From contig JANYLM010000043.1 in the NCBI GenBank assembly GCA_025357835.1, positions 1 to 64,000 on the forward strand: a DNA stretch of 64,000 nucleotides. Reading direction: 5' to 3'. The translations under genes and the position numbers were made by a program. Shown here one piece after another: positions 43,369-51,805 of the stretch. Source of the stretch: Gammaproteobacteria bacterium. GTDB taxonomy: Bacteria; Pseudomonadota; Gammaproteobacteria; Steroidobacterales; Steroidobacteraceae. Within the stretch, counting starts at the first letter, position 1; the number at the start of each line of letters is the position of its first letter. Below the pieces are notes generated by a model that saw only the letters and a program-made list of their open reading frames with translations, made no database searches and was not told where the DNA came from.

Positions 43369-43992
43369 ATGTCGGACCTTACCCCGCGCCAAACCCAGAT
43401 CCTCAGGCTCATTCAAGACGCTATTATGGAGAGCGGGATGCCGCCCACGCGCTCGGAAATCGCCCGCACTCTGGGCTTCAAGTCACCGAATGCCGCCGAG
43501 GACCACTTACGCGCTCTGCAGCGCAAGGGCGTCATCGATCTCATCCCCGGCGCTTCACGCGGCATCCAACTCAAGGACATTCTGCGTGAACAATTGGGTT
43601 TGCCGCTCATCGGGCGTGTGGCGGCGGGTCGCCCGATCTTGGCCGAAGAGCATATCGAGACGCGCTACCAGATCGACCCGCAGTTATTCCAACCCCAGCC
43701 GCATTACTTGCTGAAAGTGCAGGGCATGAGTATGAAAAATGCCGGCATCCTGGATGGTGACCTGGTGGCCGTGCATCGCACCCCCGAGGTGCGTAATCGC
43801 CAAATCGTGGTCGCGCGCTTGGAAAACGAAGTCACCGTCAAGCGCTACCGGCAAGAAGGCACCATCGTGTGGCTGCTGCCCGAAAATGCCGATTTCGAAC
43901 CCATTCGTGTCGATCTCAAAGAACAGCCCATGATTATCGAAGGGGTGGTGGTCGGGGTTCTGCGTCGCGGTAAAGACGTGGATGCCGCGTGA
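43369..43992 (+). CDS. lexA: LexA repressor
   Basis: SOS repressor, 207 residues. Winged helix-turn-helix with recognition segment [20 protein letters not shown] (about residues 28-47), nearly the E. coli sequence. This agrees with the E. coli-type boxes in front of it. The self-cleavage site Ala-Gly is in GRVAAGRPI (about 84-92), the catalytic Ser in [10 protein letters not shown] (about 122), and the Lys in ENEVTVKRY (about 159). ATG 43369 follows AGGTGATGC. The imuA start lies 11 bases inside its end. Confidence 0.97.
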   Translation: MSDLTPRQTQILRLIQDAIMESGMPPTRSEIARTLGFKSPNAAEDHLRALQRKGVIDLIPGASRGIQLKDILREQLGLPLIGRVAAGRPILAEEHIETRYQIDPQLFQPQPHYLLKVQGMSMKNAGILDGDLVAVHRTPEVRNRQIVVARLENEVTVKRYRQEGTIVWLLPENADFEPIRVDLKEQPMIIEGVVVGVLRRGKDVDAA

Positions 43993-44632
43993 ACCAGCAT
44001 CTCTCGCGGATGTTTTGGCCGATGCGCGGGTTTGGAAGTTAAAAGACGCCTCGGCTGCCCCCACTCGTCCGGTTTGGTCCACCGGTAAACGCGCGCTGGA
44101 TGCGCGTCTGCCCGGGGGCGGGTGGCCGACGGCGTCGCTCATCGAGGTACTGCTGGATGATACCGGCATGGGCGAGGTGCAGCTTTTTTTGCCGGCTTTG
44201 GTGGAATGCCAACGCAGGATCGGCCAAGGCAGGACCGAGGAGGGTCCCTGGCTGGTGTGGATTGCACCACCCTATGAGCCTTATGCCCCGGCCTTAGCGC
44301 AGCAGGGAATCGAACTGGGGCGTTTGCTGATCGTGCGGCCCGCCAGTGCAACGGAAGCTTTGTGGGCCGCTGAGCAGGCTCTGAGCTCGGGTGTCTGCGC
44401 CGCGGTGCTGCTTTGGTTGAAAGGTACCGATGATCGCTGGTTGCGGCGTCTGAAGCTTGCGGCCGAGGCGAGCGGTGCACTGGGTGTGCTGTTTCGCCCC
44501 GAGCGGCATCGTTTCGAGTCTTCGCCCGCTAGCCTGCGTTTGGCTGTGAGCCGCGGTGTGCATGAGACGCGTATCGATCTACTCAAGGTGCAAGGCGGCC
44601 GACCCGGCCCGGTCGATCTGAGCAGTGCATGA
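43982..44632 (+). CDS. imuA: Translesion synthesis accessory protein ImuA
   Basis: 216-residue RecA/SulA-like accessory protein of the ImuA-ImuB-DnaE2 mutasome. The start [20 protein letters not shown] and the core [27 protein letters not shown] (about residues 32-57, RecA-like strand-loop without a classic P-loop) match the family. It overlaps lexA upstream and its stop overlaps imuB (ATGA at 44629). Confidence 0.88.
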   Translation: MPREPASLADVLADARVWKLKDASAAPTRPVWSTGKRALDARLPGGGWPTASLIEVLLDDTGMGEVQLFLPALVECQRRIGQGRTEEGPWLVWIAPPYEPYAPALAQQGIELGRLLIVRPASATEALWAAEQALSSGVCAAVLLWLKGTDDRWLRRLKLAAEASGALGVLFRPERHRFESSPASLRLAVSRGVHETRIDLLKVQGGRPGPVDLSSA

Positions 44633-46203
44633 AATCCCGCACAGCGAAATCGAGGACAGCAGACCTATTTGCCGAAGCCGACGCATCGTCAGCGTCGACG
44701 CCCGCCTCGTCACAGCCCATGCCCTCATCCCCCATGCCACCCCTGGCGCGGCGATCTGCGCTGCAGTCACTGAAGGCAGGCGGTGTACCGCCGACGCCGC
44801 AAACAGTCGGCCACTCGCGTGCAAAGCAGCTTTGGTATGCCGCTGTATTTCCGGAGCTGACCGACGTGGAACATTCCGCCGTCGTACTGCAGCGCCTCTG
44901 CATGCATGCGCAACAATTTACCTCCTTCGTCAGCATCGAACCGCCCAATGCTTTGCTGCTGGAAATCAAGGGCAGCCTGAAGCTACTGGGTCCCCTTGAG
45001 CGTTTGCATGCCGACATCGATGCCTGTTGGCGGCGGCTAGCGCTGCCGGCGCATAGCGCCACGGCTCCATCGGCTTTGGCGGCGCTCTGGTTCGCGCGCG
45101 CCGATCAACCGGTACAGATTGAAGATATCGCGGCGCTGCCAGGCCATCTAGCGGGATTGCCCATTGTTTGTACGGGTTGGGATATCGAGCGCTTGCAAAC
45201 TTTGCGCGCCATGGGTGTGGCGCGCATGGGTGAATTGCTGCGCCTGCCGCGTGCCGGTCTCGCACGCCGTGTGGGGACTGCGACGGTACAGGATCTCGAC
45301 ATTGCGCTGGGAAGGCAATTCGCGCCGCGCAGAGCGTTTGTGCCGCGTGAACGCTTTCGGGCGCGCTGTGATTTCGAGACCGAGATCGAGAATGTCGCTT
45401 ACCTGGAAAAGGCACTGGAGCCGCTGATCGCGGCCTGTGCGCAATTTTTGCGGGAGCGTCAGGCGGGCGTGCAGGCGATGCGGCTGAAGCTGCGGCATCG
45501 TGCGAAGCCCGCGACTTGCGTGCATTTTGGACTGGCGAGCATCACGAGCGAGCGTCGCCGCTTGACGGATGTGCTTGCCCAGAAGCTAGGAAGGCTCGAG
45601 CTTGCCGCACCGGTCCGAGGCATGGAATTGATCTCCGGTTCCTTGCAGCCGCTTGCGGCCGGCTCGCGCGATGCCTTTGCCGGATCGGCAGGCACCGGTG
45701 GGGGCGCAGGCTGCGGGTGCGATGGAGTGCCGCAATTGGTGGAGCGTTTGCGCGCGCGCTTGGGCGAGGATGCGGTTTATGGAGTTATTGCCATTCCTGA
45801 ACATCGGCCCGAAGCGGCCTGGCGGCGCGTCCATGAACTGCCGCTGACCTCCGTCTGGCGTGGGGGCGAGAAGAGAGTCGATCAGAGTGCCGGCCATGGC
45901 CTGCCGCGCCCCGTGTGGTTGCTGGATGCACCGCTGCCATTGCCGGAGCTGGAGCTGGAGCTGCAGCGTCATCAAATCGGGTTGATTCTGGAGGAGGGTC
46001 CTGAACGCATCGAGAGCGGTTGGTGGGACGGTAAGGGCGTGGCGCGCGATTACTATATTGCACGCCAAACTCCTGGTGTGCATCGGGCCCCCGACCCCCA
46101 TCCATCTCGGGGCGCAGATGCGCTGCAACGCACAAGCGCAAAGCTTTGGGTTTTTCAGGAGCGCCGCTCCAAGCGTTGGTATTTGCACGGGATGTTCGCT
46201 TGA
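44629..46203 (+). CDS. imuB: ImuB, inactive Y-family polymerase-like mutasome subunit
   Basis: 524 residues. The Y-family fold (palm, fingers, thumb, little finger about 60-420) is kept, but the catalytic acidic residues of active polymerases are not in the expected first positions (LWYAAVFPELTDVEHSAVV). ImuB proteins are non-catalytic adaptors linking DnaE2 to the sliding clamp. The C-terminal block ERRSKRWYLHGMFA is diagnostic. The N-terminus carries about 55 extra Ala/Ser/Pro-rich residues before the fold. It overlaps imuA and is followed by dnaE2 after 26 bases. Confidence 0.9.
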   Translation: MKSRTAKSRTADLFAEADASSASTPASSQPMPSSPMPPLARRSALQSLKAGGVPPTPQTVGHSRAKQLWYAAVFPELTDVEHSAVVLQRLCMHAQQFTSFVSIEPPNALLLEIKGSLKLLGPLERLHADIDACWRRLALPAHSATAPSALAALWFARADQPVQIEDIAALPGHLAGLPIVCTGWDIERLQTLRAMGVARMGELLRLPRAGLARRVGTATVQDLDIALGRQFAPRRAFVPRERFRARCDFETEIENVAYLEKALEPLIAACAQFLRERQAGVQAMRLKLRHRAKPATCVHFGLASITSERRRLTDVLAQKLGRLELAAPVRGMELISGSLQPLAAGSRDAFAGSAGTGGGAGCGCDGVPQLVERLRARLGEDAVYGVIAIPEHRPEAAWRRVHELPLTSVWRGGEKRVDQSAGHGLPRPVWLLDAPLPLPELELELQRHQIGLILEEGPERIESGWWDGKGVARDYYIARQTPGVHRAPDPHPSRGADALQRTSAKLWVFQERRSKRWYLHGMFA

Positions 46204-46229
46204 ACGGTGGCCACGCTTAAGGCCGAGTC

Positions 46230-49200
46230 GTGTACGCCGAACTCCATGCCTTGAGTAATTTCTCTTTTTTGCGCGGCGCTTCGCAGCCCGAAGAATTAGT
46301 CGCTCAGGCCAAGCGTTTGAATTACCGCGGCTTGGCGCTCACCGACGAATGCTCGCTAGCGGGCGTGGTGCGCGCCCACGTCGCCGCCAAGCAGCTTAGG
46401 CTGCCGCTGATCATCGGCACGGAGCTCACCTGCATCGATGAGCTCAAGCTCGTGGTGCTGGCCACCGATCGCGCGAGCTATGGCGCCATGAGCCGCTTGA
46501 TCAGCCGGGCGCGCCGCGCCGGCGTCAAAGGCCGTTACGCGCTTGCGCGCCACGACCTCGAGAATGCACTCGATGGGTGTTTGATCATCTGGCTGCCGCG
46601 CGCCGACGATGCGTCGCCGCGGCGGCAGGAGGGGGATGGGCTGTGGTTGCGCGAACGATTCCCGGGGCGCTTATGGCTGGGCGTGGAATTACTGACCGGC
46701 GGCTTCGATGCGCGCCGTTTGGATTTGCTCGAAACGCTGGGTAAAGAGCTGGAATTGCCCCGAGTAGCCGCCGGCGATGTGCACATGCATCGCCGCGGCC
46801 GCCGCGCCCTGCAAGATGTGTTGACCGCGATTCGGCTGAACACGCCGCTGCAAGCCTTGGGGTTCGCCGTATTTCCGAACGGCGAGCGCTGTTTGCGGCC
46901 CGTGCAACGCCTGCGCGAGCTATACCCCGCCGCGTTGTTGGCGCAAACGCTCGAGATCGCCGAGCGCTGCACTTTTAAACTCGATGAATTGCGGTACGAA
47001 TATCCGGAAGAAATAGTGCCCGCCGGCGCCACGCCCACGAGTCACTTGCGTGACCTGACGATGCGAGGCTGCGCGCACAGATGGCCGGCGGGCGTGCCTC
47101 ACGCCGTGCGCGAGGGTATAGAACACGAACTGCGTTTGATCGCCGAGCTCAAATTCGAGCCCTTCTTTCTGACCGTGCACGATATCGTTGAGCACGCGCG
47201 TTCGCGGGGAATACTCTGTCAAGGCCGCGGCTCAGCGGCCAACTCCACGGTCTGTTATTGCTTGGGCGTAACCGAGGTGGATCCCTCGCGCATGTCCATG
47301 CTGTTCGAGCGCTTCATTTCCAAGGAACGCAACGAGCCACCCGATATCGACGTGGATTTCGAGCACGAGCGGCGCGAAGAGGTGATCCAGTATATCTATG
47401 GGAAGTACGGCCGCGAGCGCGCGGCCCTGGCGGCCACCGTCATCTGCTACCGTCCACGCAGCGCTCTGCGCGATGTCGGCAAGGCCCTGGGGTTGGATCT
47501 TGCGCAAGTCGACAAGCTCGCGCGCGGCATGCAATGGTGGGACGGACAGAGCATCGATCCGGGTCGCATCCGAGCCTGCGGTTTCGATCCCGAAGACCCC
47601 GTGATTGCGCGCCTCATCGCGCTCGCGGCGGAAATCTTGGGCTTTCCCCGCCATCTCTCACAGCATGTGGGGGGTTTCGTCATTGCGCGCGGGCGTTTGG
47701 ATGAACTCGTGCCCATCGAGAATGCGGCCATGCCCGATCGTACGGTGATCGAATGGGACAAGGACGATCTCGATGCGCTGGGATTGCTGAAAGTGGACGT
47801 GCTTGGGCTTGGCATGTTGAGCGCGATACGCAAGACGTTTCAACTCATCAACGGATTCGGCGGTTCATGCGCGGTCACGGGCGAACTCAATCTGGCGACG
47901 GTGCCGGTCGAGGATCCGGCCGTGTACGAGATGATTTGCCGTGCCGATACCGTAGGCGTGTTTCAAATCGAATCACGGGCGCAAATGTCCATGCTGCCGC
48001 GATTGCGGCCGCAGAATTACTACGATCTGGTGATCGAAGTGGCCATCGTCCGTCCCGGCCCGATCCAAGGAGAAATGGTGCATCCGTACCTGCGCCGCCG
48101 CAGCGGCGAAGAGGCGGTGACCTATCCCAGCAAAGCGGTCGAGGCGGTGCTCAAGCGCACCTTGGGCGTGCCGATTTTTCAGGAGCAAGTCATGCAGCTG
48201 GCGATAGTCGCGGCCGGATTCACGCCGGGCGAGGCGGATCGGCTGCGCCGTGCGATGGCGGCTTGGAAGCGCAAAGGCGGCTTGGAGCCTTTCCAGCGGC
48301 AATTGATCGACGGCATGCGTGAGCGAGGCTACCCTGAAAGTTTTGCTCAGCGGATATTCAGTCAGATACTGGGTTTCGGTGAATACGGATTTCCCGAAGC
48401 GCATGCGGCCAGCTTTGCACTGTTGGTATACACCTCCGCCTGGTTGAAGTACTACGAGCCGGCGGCATTTTGCGCGGCGCTCATCAACAGTCAGCCCATG
48501 GGCTTTTATGCACCGGCGCAATTGGTGCGCGATGCGCGCACCCACGGCGTGGAAGTGCGTGCCGTCGATGCGGCGAGCAGCGACTGGGATTGCACTCTCG
48601 AACGGCGAGCCGACGGCCGCCCGGCGCTGCGCCTAGGGCTGCGTTTGGTGAAGAACTTATCGAAGGAGGGAGCGGCTCGGCTGCTGGCGGCACGGACCCT
48701 GCGAGCTTTTGACGGCATCGCCGATCTTGCGGAACGGGGAGAGCTTGAGAGGCGGGATCTGGAGGCGCTTGCCGCCGCCGCCGCGCTCGCCGGTCTTGCG
48801 GGACATCGGCATCGCGCGGTGTGGCAGGTCACGGCAGTGGAACGTGCCCTGCCTTTGCTGCCCGCCGCGACGGTACAGGAGGAAGGCATCCCGTTGCTGC
48901 GGGCGCCGCGCGAAGGTCAGGACATCGTCGCCGACTACGACAGCACCGGGCTGACGCTGCGTCGCCATCCCTTGAGCCTGTTGCGCGAGAAGCTGCGGCG
49001 GCGCGGTGTGCTGCCGACTCAGGACCTATGGGCGCAGCCGGATGGAAAATGGGTAAGGACGGCGGGTCTGGTCATCTCGCGTCAGCGGCCGGGTAGTGCG
49101 AGTGGAGTGATCTTCATCACCATGGAGGATGAAACCGGCTACGTGAATCTGATCGTGTGGAACAGTGTCGCCGTCGCGCAGCGAGCGGCATTGCTCGAGT

Positions 49201-49328
49201 CATGTCTGCTCGAGGTGCAGGGCAAGTTACAGCGCGAGGGCGCTGTGCAGCATGTGATCGCGCAGCGGCTGACGAATCTCTCGGCGATGCTGGGAGACCT
49301 GGCCGTGGCGTCGCGGAATTTTCACTAA
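46230..49328 (+). CDS. dnaE2: Error-prone DNA polymerase DnaE2 (ImuC)
   Basis: 1032-residue C-family polymerase used in damage-induced mutagenesis. The start YAELHALSNFSFLRGASQPE is the DnaE2 PHP domain beginning. The palm has CQGRGSAANSTVCYCLG (about residues 330-346) and the catalytic Asp pair in PDIDVDFEHERREEV (about 371-385). The helix-hairpin-helix and OB domains follow; the OB part is VIFITMEDETGYVNLIVW (about 954-971). The GTG start at 46230 gives the canonical beginning. This is the last gene of the lexA-imuA-imuB-dnaE2 operon. Confidence 0.95.
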   Translation: MYAELHALSNFSFLRGASQPEELVAQAKRLNYRGLALTDECSLAGVVRAHVAAKQLRLPLIIGTELTCIDELKLVVLATDRASYGAMSRLISRARRAGVKGRYALARHDLENALDGCLIIWLPRADDASPRRQEGDGLWLRERFPGRLWLGVELLTGGFDARRLDLLETLGKELELPRVAAGDVHMHRRGRRALQDVLTAIRLNTPLQALGFAVFPNGERCLRPVQRLRELYPAALLAQTLEIAERCTFKLDELRYEYPEEIVPAGATPTSHLRDLTMRGCAHRWPAGVPHAVREGIEHELRLIAELKFEPFFLTVHDIVEHARSRGILCQGRGSAANSTVCYCLGVTEVDPSRMSMLFERFISKERNEPPDIDVDFEHERREEVIQYIYGKYGRERAALAATVICYRPRSALRDVGKALGLDLAQVDKLARGMQWWDGQSIDPGRIRACGFDPEDPVIARLIALAAEILGFPRHLSQHVGGFVIARGRLDELVPIENAAMPDRTVIEWDKDDLDALGLLKVDVLGLGMLSAIRKTFQLINGFGGSCAVTGELNLATVPVEDPAVYEMICRADTVGVFQIESRAQMSMLPRLRPQNYYDLVIEVAIVRPGPIQGEMVHPYLRRRSGEEAVTYPSKAVEAVLKRTLGVPIFQEQVMQLAIVAAGFTPGEADRLRRAMAAWKRKGGLEPFQRQLIDGMRERGYPESFAQRIFSQILGFGEYGFPEAHAASFALLVYTSAWLKYYEPAAFCAALINSQPMGFYAPAQLVRDARTHGVEVRAVDAASSDWDCTLERRADGRPALRLGLRLVKNLSKEGAARLLAARTLRAFDGIADLAERGELERRDLEALAAAAALAGLAGHRHRAVWQVTAVERALPLLPAATVQEEGIPLLRAPREGQDIVADYDSTGLTLRRHPLSLLREKLRRRGVLPTQDLWAQPDGKWVRTAGLVISRQRPGSASGVIFITMEDETGYVNLIVWNSVAVAQRAALLESCLLEVQGKLQREGAVQHVIAQRLTNLSAMLGDLAVASRNFH

Positions 49329-49506
49329 ATGGACCCGCAAAGACAGTGTAGGGATTCACGGCGCAACAACGCTGCGCAAATCGGCGGCGCGCGCACCACG
49401 GCCGTACCTGAGCAATGCATTCGACCTTGACTCGCGGTTTGGACGAAGCGCAGGATCGAGGCAACTTCAAGAGGGTACTCTTGTTTCCACACGCCAAACT
49501 GCATTC

Positions 49507-51159
49507 GTGACGGTTCGCAAGTTCAAGCACAGCGAGACCGTAGATTTCGCCGTCGTCGGCTCGGGGCCGGCGGGCGGCGTGATGGCGCGGGAATTGGCGC
49601 AGGCGGGTTTCAGCGTCGTGGTGCTGGAGCAGGGGCCGCGCCTGACGTCGGCCGATTTCGAGCACGACGAACTCAAATACAACTATCTGAGCGGCATCAC
49701 CAACGACCCCGCGCTCAGCCCGCAGACCTTCAGGGATGATCCGGCGCACACCGCGCAGCGTCCGCGGATGGGTAATCCGCTGATCTACGCGCGCATGGTC
49801 GGCGGCAGCAGCAATCACTTCACCGCCAATTTCTGGCGTTTTCATCAGCACGATTTTCAGGAGCGAAGCCTGCTCGGGGGCATTGCCGGCACCGGCTTCG
49901 CCGACTGGCCGATCAGCTACCAGGAACTCGAACCCTACTACACCAAGGTAGAGTGGGAGGTCGGTGTTTCGGGTCTTGCCTACGCGAGTCCCTTCGATCC
50001 GCCGCGCAGCAAGCCTTATCCGATGCCGCCGTTGCCGGTGAAGTCATCCGGCGTACTGTTCGAGCGCGGGGCGCGCAAACTGGGGCTGCATCCGTTTCCT
50101 GCGCCCATGGCCATTCTCTCCCAACCCTACCGCGGGCGGCCTGCTTGCGCGCACTGCGGCTTCTGTATCGGCTTCGGTTGTGAAGTGATGGCCAAGTCAT
50201 CGACCTTGTACACGATGATTCCGGAGGCCGAAGCCACCGGCCGCTGCGAAATTCGGCCGCACAGCTACGTGTTTCAAGTCGCGGTGAACTCGCGCGGACG
50301 TACCACAGGGGTGATGTATTTCGATGAGCACAAACGCGAGCGCTTCCAAAAGGCGCGGGCGGTGGTGCTGTCGGCCAACGGCGGTGAAACCGCGCGCCTG
50401 CTGCTCAATTCGGCTAGCAGCCGATTCCCGGCCGGTCTCGCGAATTCGAGCGGCCTGGTCGGCAAATACCTGATGTTCAATCAAGGCGCCGGCGTGCATG
50501 CGCAATTCGAGCATGAGCTCAACGAATACAAGAGTGTGCAAGTGACGCGCATACTCCATGATTTCTACGACACCGATCCAAAGAGGGGGTTTTACGGCGG
50601 CGGCGGCATCGACGCCCGCATGGGTCCGCAGCCCATCGGCTGGGCGCTCGCGGCGGGAGGAGACTTACCGCGCTGGGGGCCGGATCTCAAAGCGCGGCTC
50701 GAGGGCTTTGCGCGATCAATGTTGTCAACGGCACATTGCACGTCGTTGGCGGTTGAGACCAATAGCGTCAGCATCGATCCTATGCTGAAGGATGCCTGGG
50801 GAATTCCGGCGATTCGCGTGACCTACAAGGATCATCCCGACGATCTGGCTACGGCGCGTTTTCTACAGGATCGATCGGTCGAGATCATGCAGGCCGCGGG
50901 CGCACAGAATGTCTGGAGAGCGGAGCAACGTATATCAAGGGGTGCAGTGCACTTGCTCGGCACCTGCAGAATGGGTAACGACCCCGCCACGTCGGTGGTG
51001 GACAAATATCACCGCACTCACGACGTCCCGAACCTGTTTGTTTGCGACGGTTCGAGCTTCGTCACTTCCGGACGAGGTCAGCCGACGATGACCGTTCAGG
51101 CGCTTAGCTTTCGCGCGGCAGACCACATCGGGCGGTTTGCCAAGCGCAATGAAATCTAA
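49507..51159 (+). CDS. GMC-family FAD-dependent dehydrogenase, paralogue 1
   Basis: 550-residue flavoprotein related to the large subunit of membrane-bound gluconate/glucose/fructose dehydrogenases. FAD-binding DFAVVGSGPAGGVMAREL (about 13-30), substrate-domain block GGSSNHFTANFWRFH (about 99-113), and a catalytic-His block HLLGTCRMGNDP (His482). Four cysteines, CX2CX2CX4C at 214, 217, 220 and 225, may hold an iron-sulfur cluster. The second catalytic position, usually Asn or His in an NP motif, is Gln525 (RGQPTM). No signal peptide, so export would depend on the Tat-tagged subunit 3 gene 19 bases downstream. Start GTG 49507 with a weak ribosome site. Confidence 0.85.
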   Translation: MTVRKFKHSETVDFAVVGSGPAGGVMARELAQAGFSVVVLEQGPRLTSADFEHDELKYNYLSGITNDPALSPQTFRDDPAHTAQRPRMGNPLIYARMVGGSSNHFTANFWRFHQHDFQERSLLGGIAGTGFADWPISYQELEPYYTKVEWEVGVSGLAYASPFDPPRSKPYPMPPLPVKSSGVLFERGARKLGLHPFPAPMAILSQPYRGRPACAHCGFCIGFGCEVMAKSSTLYTMIPEAEATGRCEIRPHSYVFQVAVNSRGRTTGVMYFDEHKRERFQKARAVVLSANGGETARLLLNSASSRFPAGLANSSGLVGKYLMFNQGAGVHAQFEHELNEYKSVQVTRILHDFYDTDPKRGFYGGGGIDARMGPQPIGWALAAGGDLPRWGPDLKARLEGFARSMLSTAHCTSLAVETNSVSIDPMLKDAWGIPAIRVTYKDHPDDLATARFLQDRSVEIMQAAGAQNVWRAEQRISRGAVHLLGTCRMGNDPATSVVDKYHRTHDVPNLFVCDGSSFVTSGRGQPTMTVQALSFRAADHIGRFAKRNEI

Positions 51160-51178
51160 TATAGAGGAAGGGCAACTC

Positions 51179-51805
51179 ATGAATCCAGCCGACGGCGATC
51201 AAGACGACAATTCACGACGTTCGTTTCTGCTTTCGAGCGGCGGATTCCTGACCGGTGTTTGGATCGCAGCGCAGTGGCCATCGATCGCGGCCGCCGCTCA
51301 TCATGCCGAGCACAGGCCGGCGATTGCGGATCCCGTGGGGTTCGATTTTCTAAATGCAGCCGACGCGGCCGACGTCGAGGCGATTTGTTCGCAAATCGTC
51401 CCCAGCGGCGCGACCCCCGGTGCGCGGGAGGCGCATGCGGTGTATTTCATCGATCGTGCGCTGGCGACGTTTTTCTCCGCCTGGGCCCCCGATTTTCGCC
51501 CGGGTCTCGTGGACTTTCAGGCGAGGTTTCGCGCATGGGATCCGGCAGCTGCCTCTTTTGCCAAGGCTGAACCGGAGCGGCAATTTGCCTATCTGAAAAC
51601 CGTGGATGCAACGCCGTTCTTCGACACCGTTCGCACCCTGACCTTGCTGGGGATGTTCTCTTCGCCGAAGTACGGCGGCAACTACCACGGCTCTGGCTGG
51701 ACCATGATGGGGTTTGCCGACCAGCATGCCTTCACGCCCCCCTTCGGTTACTACGATCGCGAATATATCGGCTTCGTGCCGTACTCGACGGAGCCATCGG
51801 CATGA
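51179..51805 (+). CDS. Gluconate 2-dehydrogenase subunit 3 family protein with Tat signal
   Basis: 208-residue small subunit. The twin-arginine signal NSRRSFLLSSGGFLTGVWIA is at residues 11-30. The mature part has the family's FLNAADAADVEAICSQIVPS (about 62-81), TPGAREAHAVYFIDRALATF (about 85-104) and the closing GGNYHGSGWTMMGF block. Such subunits chaperone and export the FAD subunit through Tat. ATG 51179 follows AGAGGAAGGGCAACTC; the frame back to 51137 lies within the first GMC gene. Its stop overlaps the second GMC start (ATGA at 51802). Confidence 0.83.
   Translation: MNPADGDQDDNSRRSFLLSSGGFLTGVWIAAQWPSIAAAAHHAEHRPAIADPVGFDFLNAADAADVEAICSQIVPSGATPGAREAHAVYFIDRALATFFSAWAPDFRPGLVDFQARFRAWDPAAASFAKAEPERQFAYLKTVDATPFFDTVRTLTLLGMFSSPKYGGNYHGSGWTMMGFADQHAFTPPFGYYDREYIGFVPYSTEPSA

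Noticed and set aside
44629-46203. Active Y-family polymerase (DinB or UmuC)
   Set aside because: Catalytic acidic residues are not in place, and the C-terminal block plus neighbours identify ImuB.
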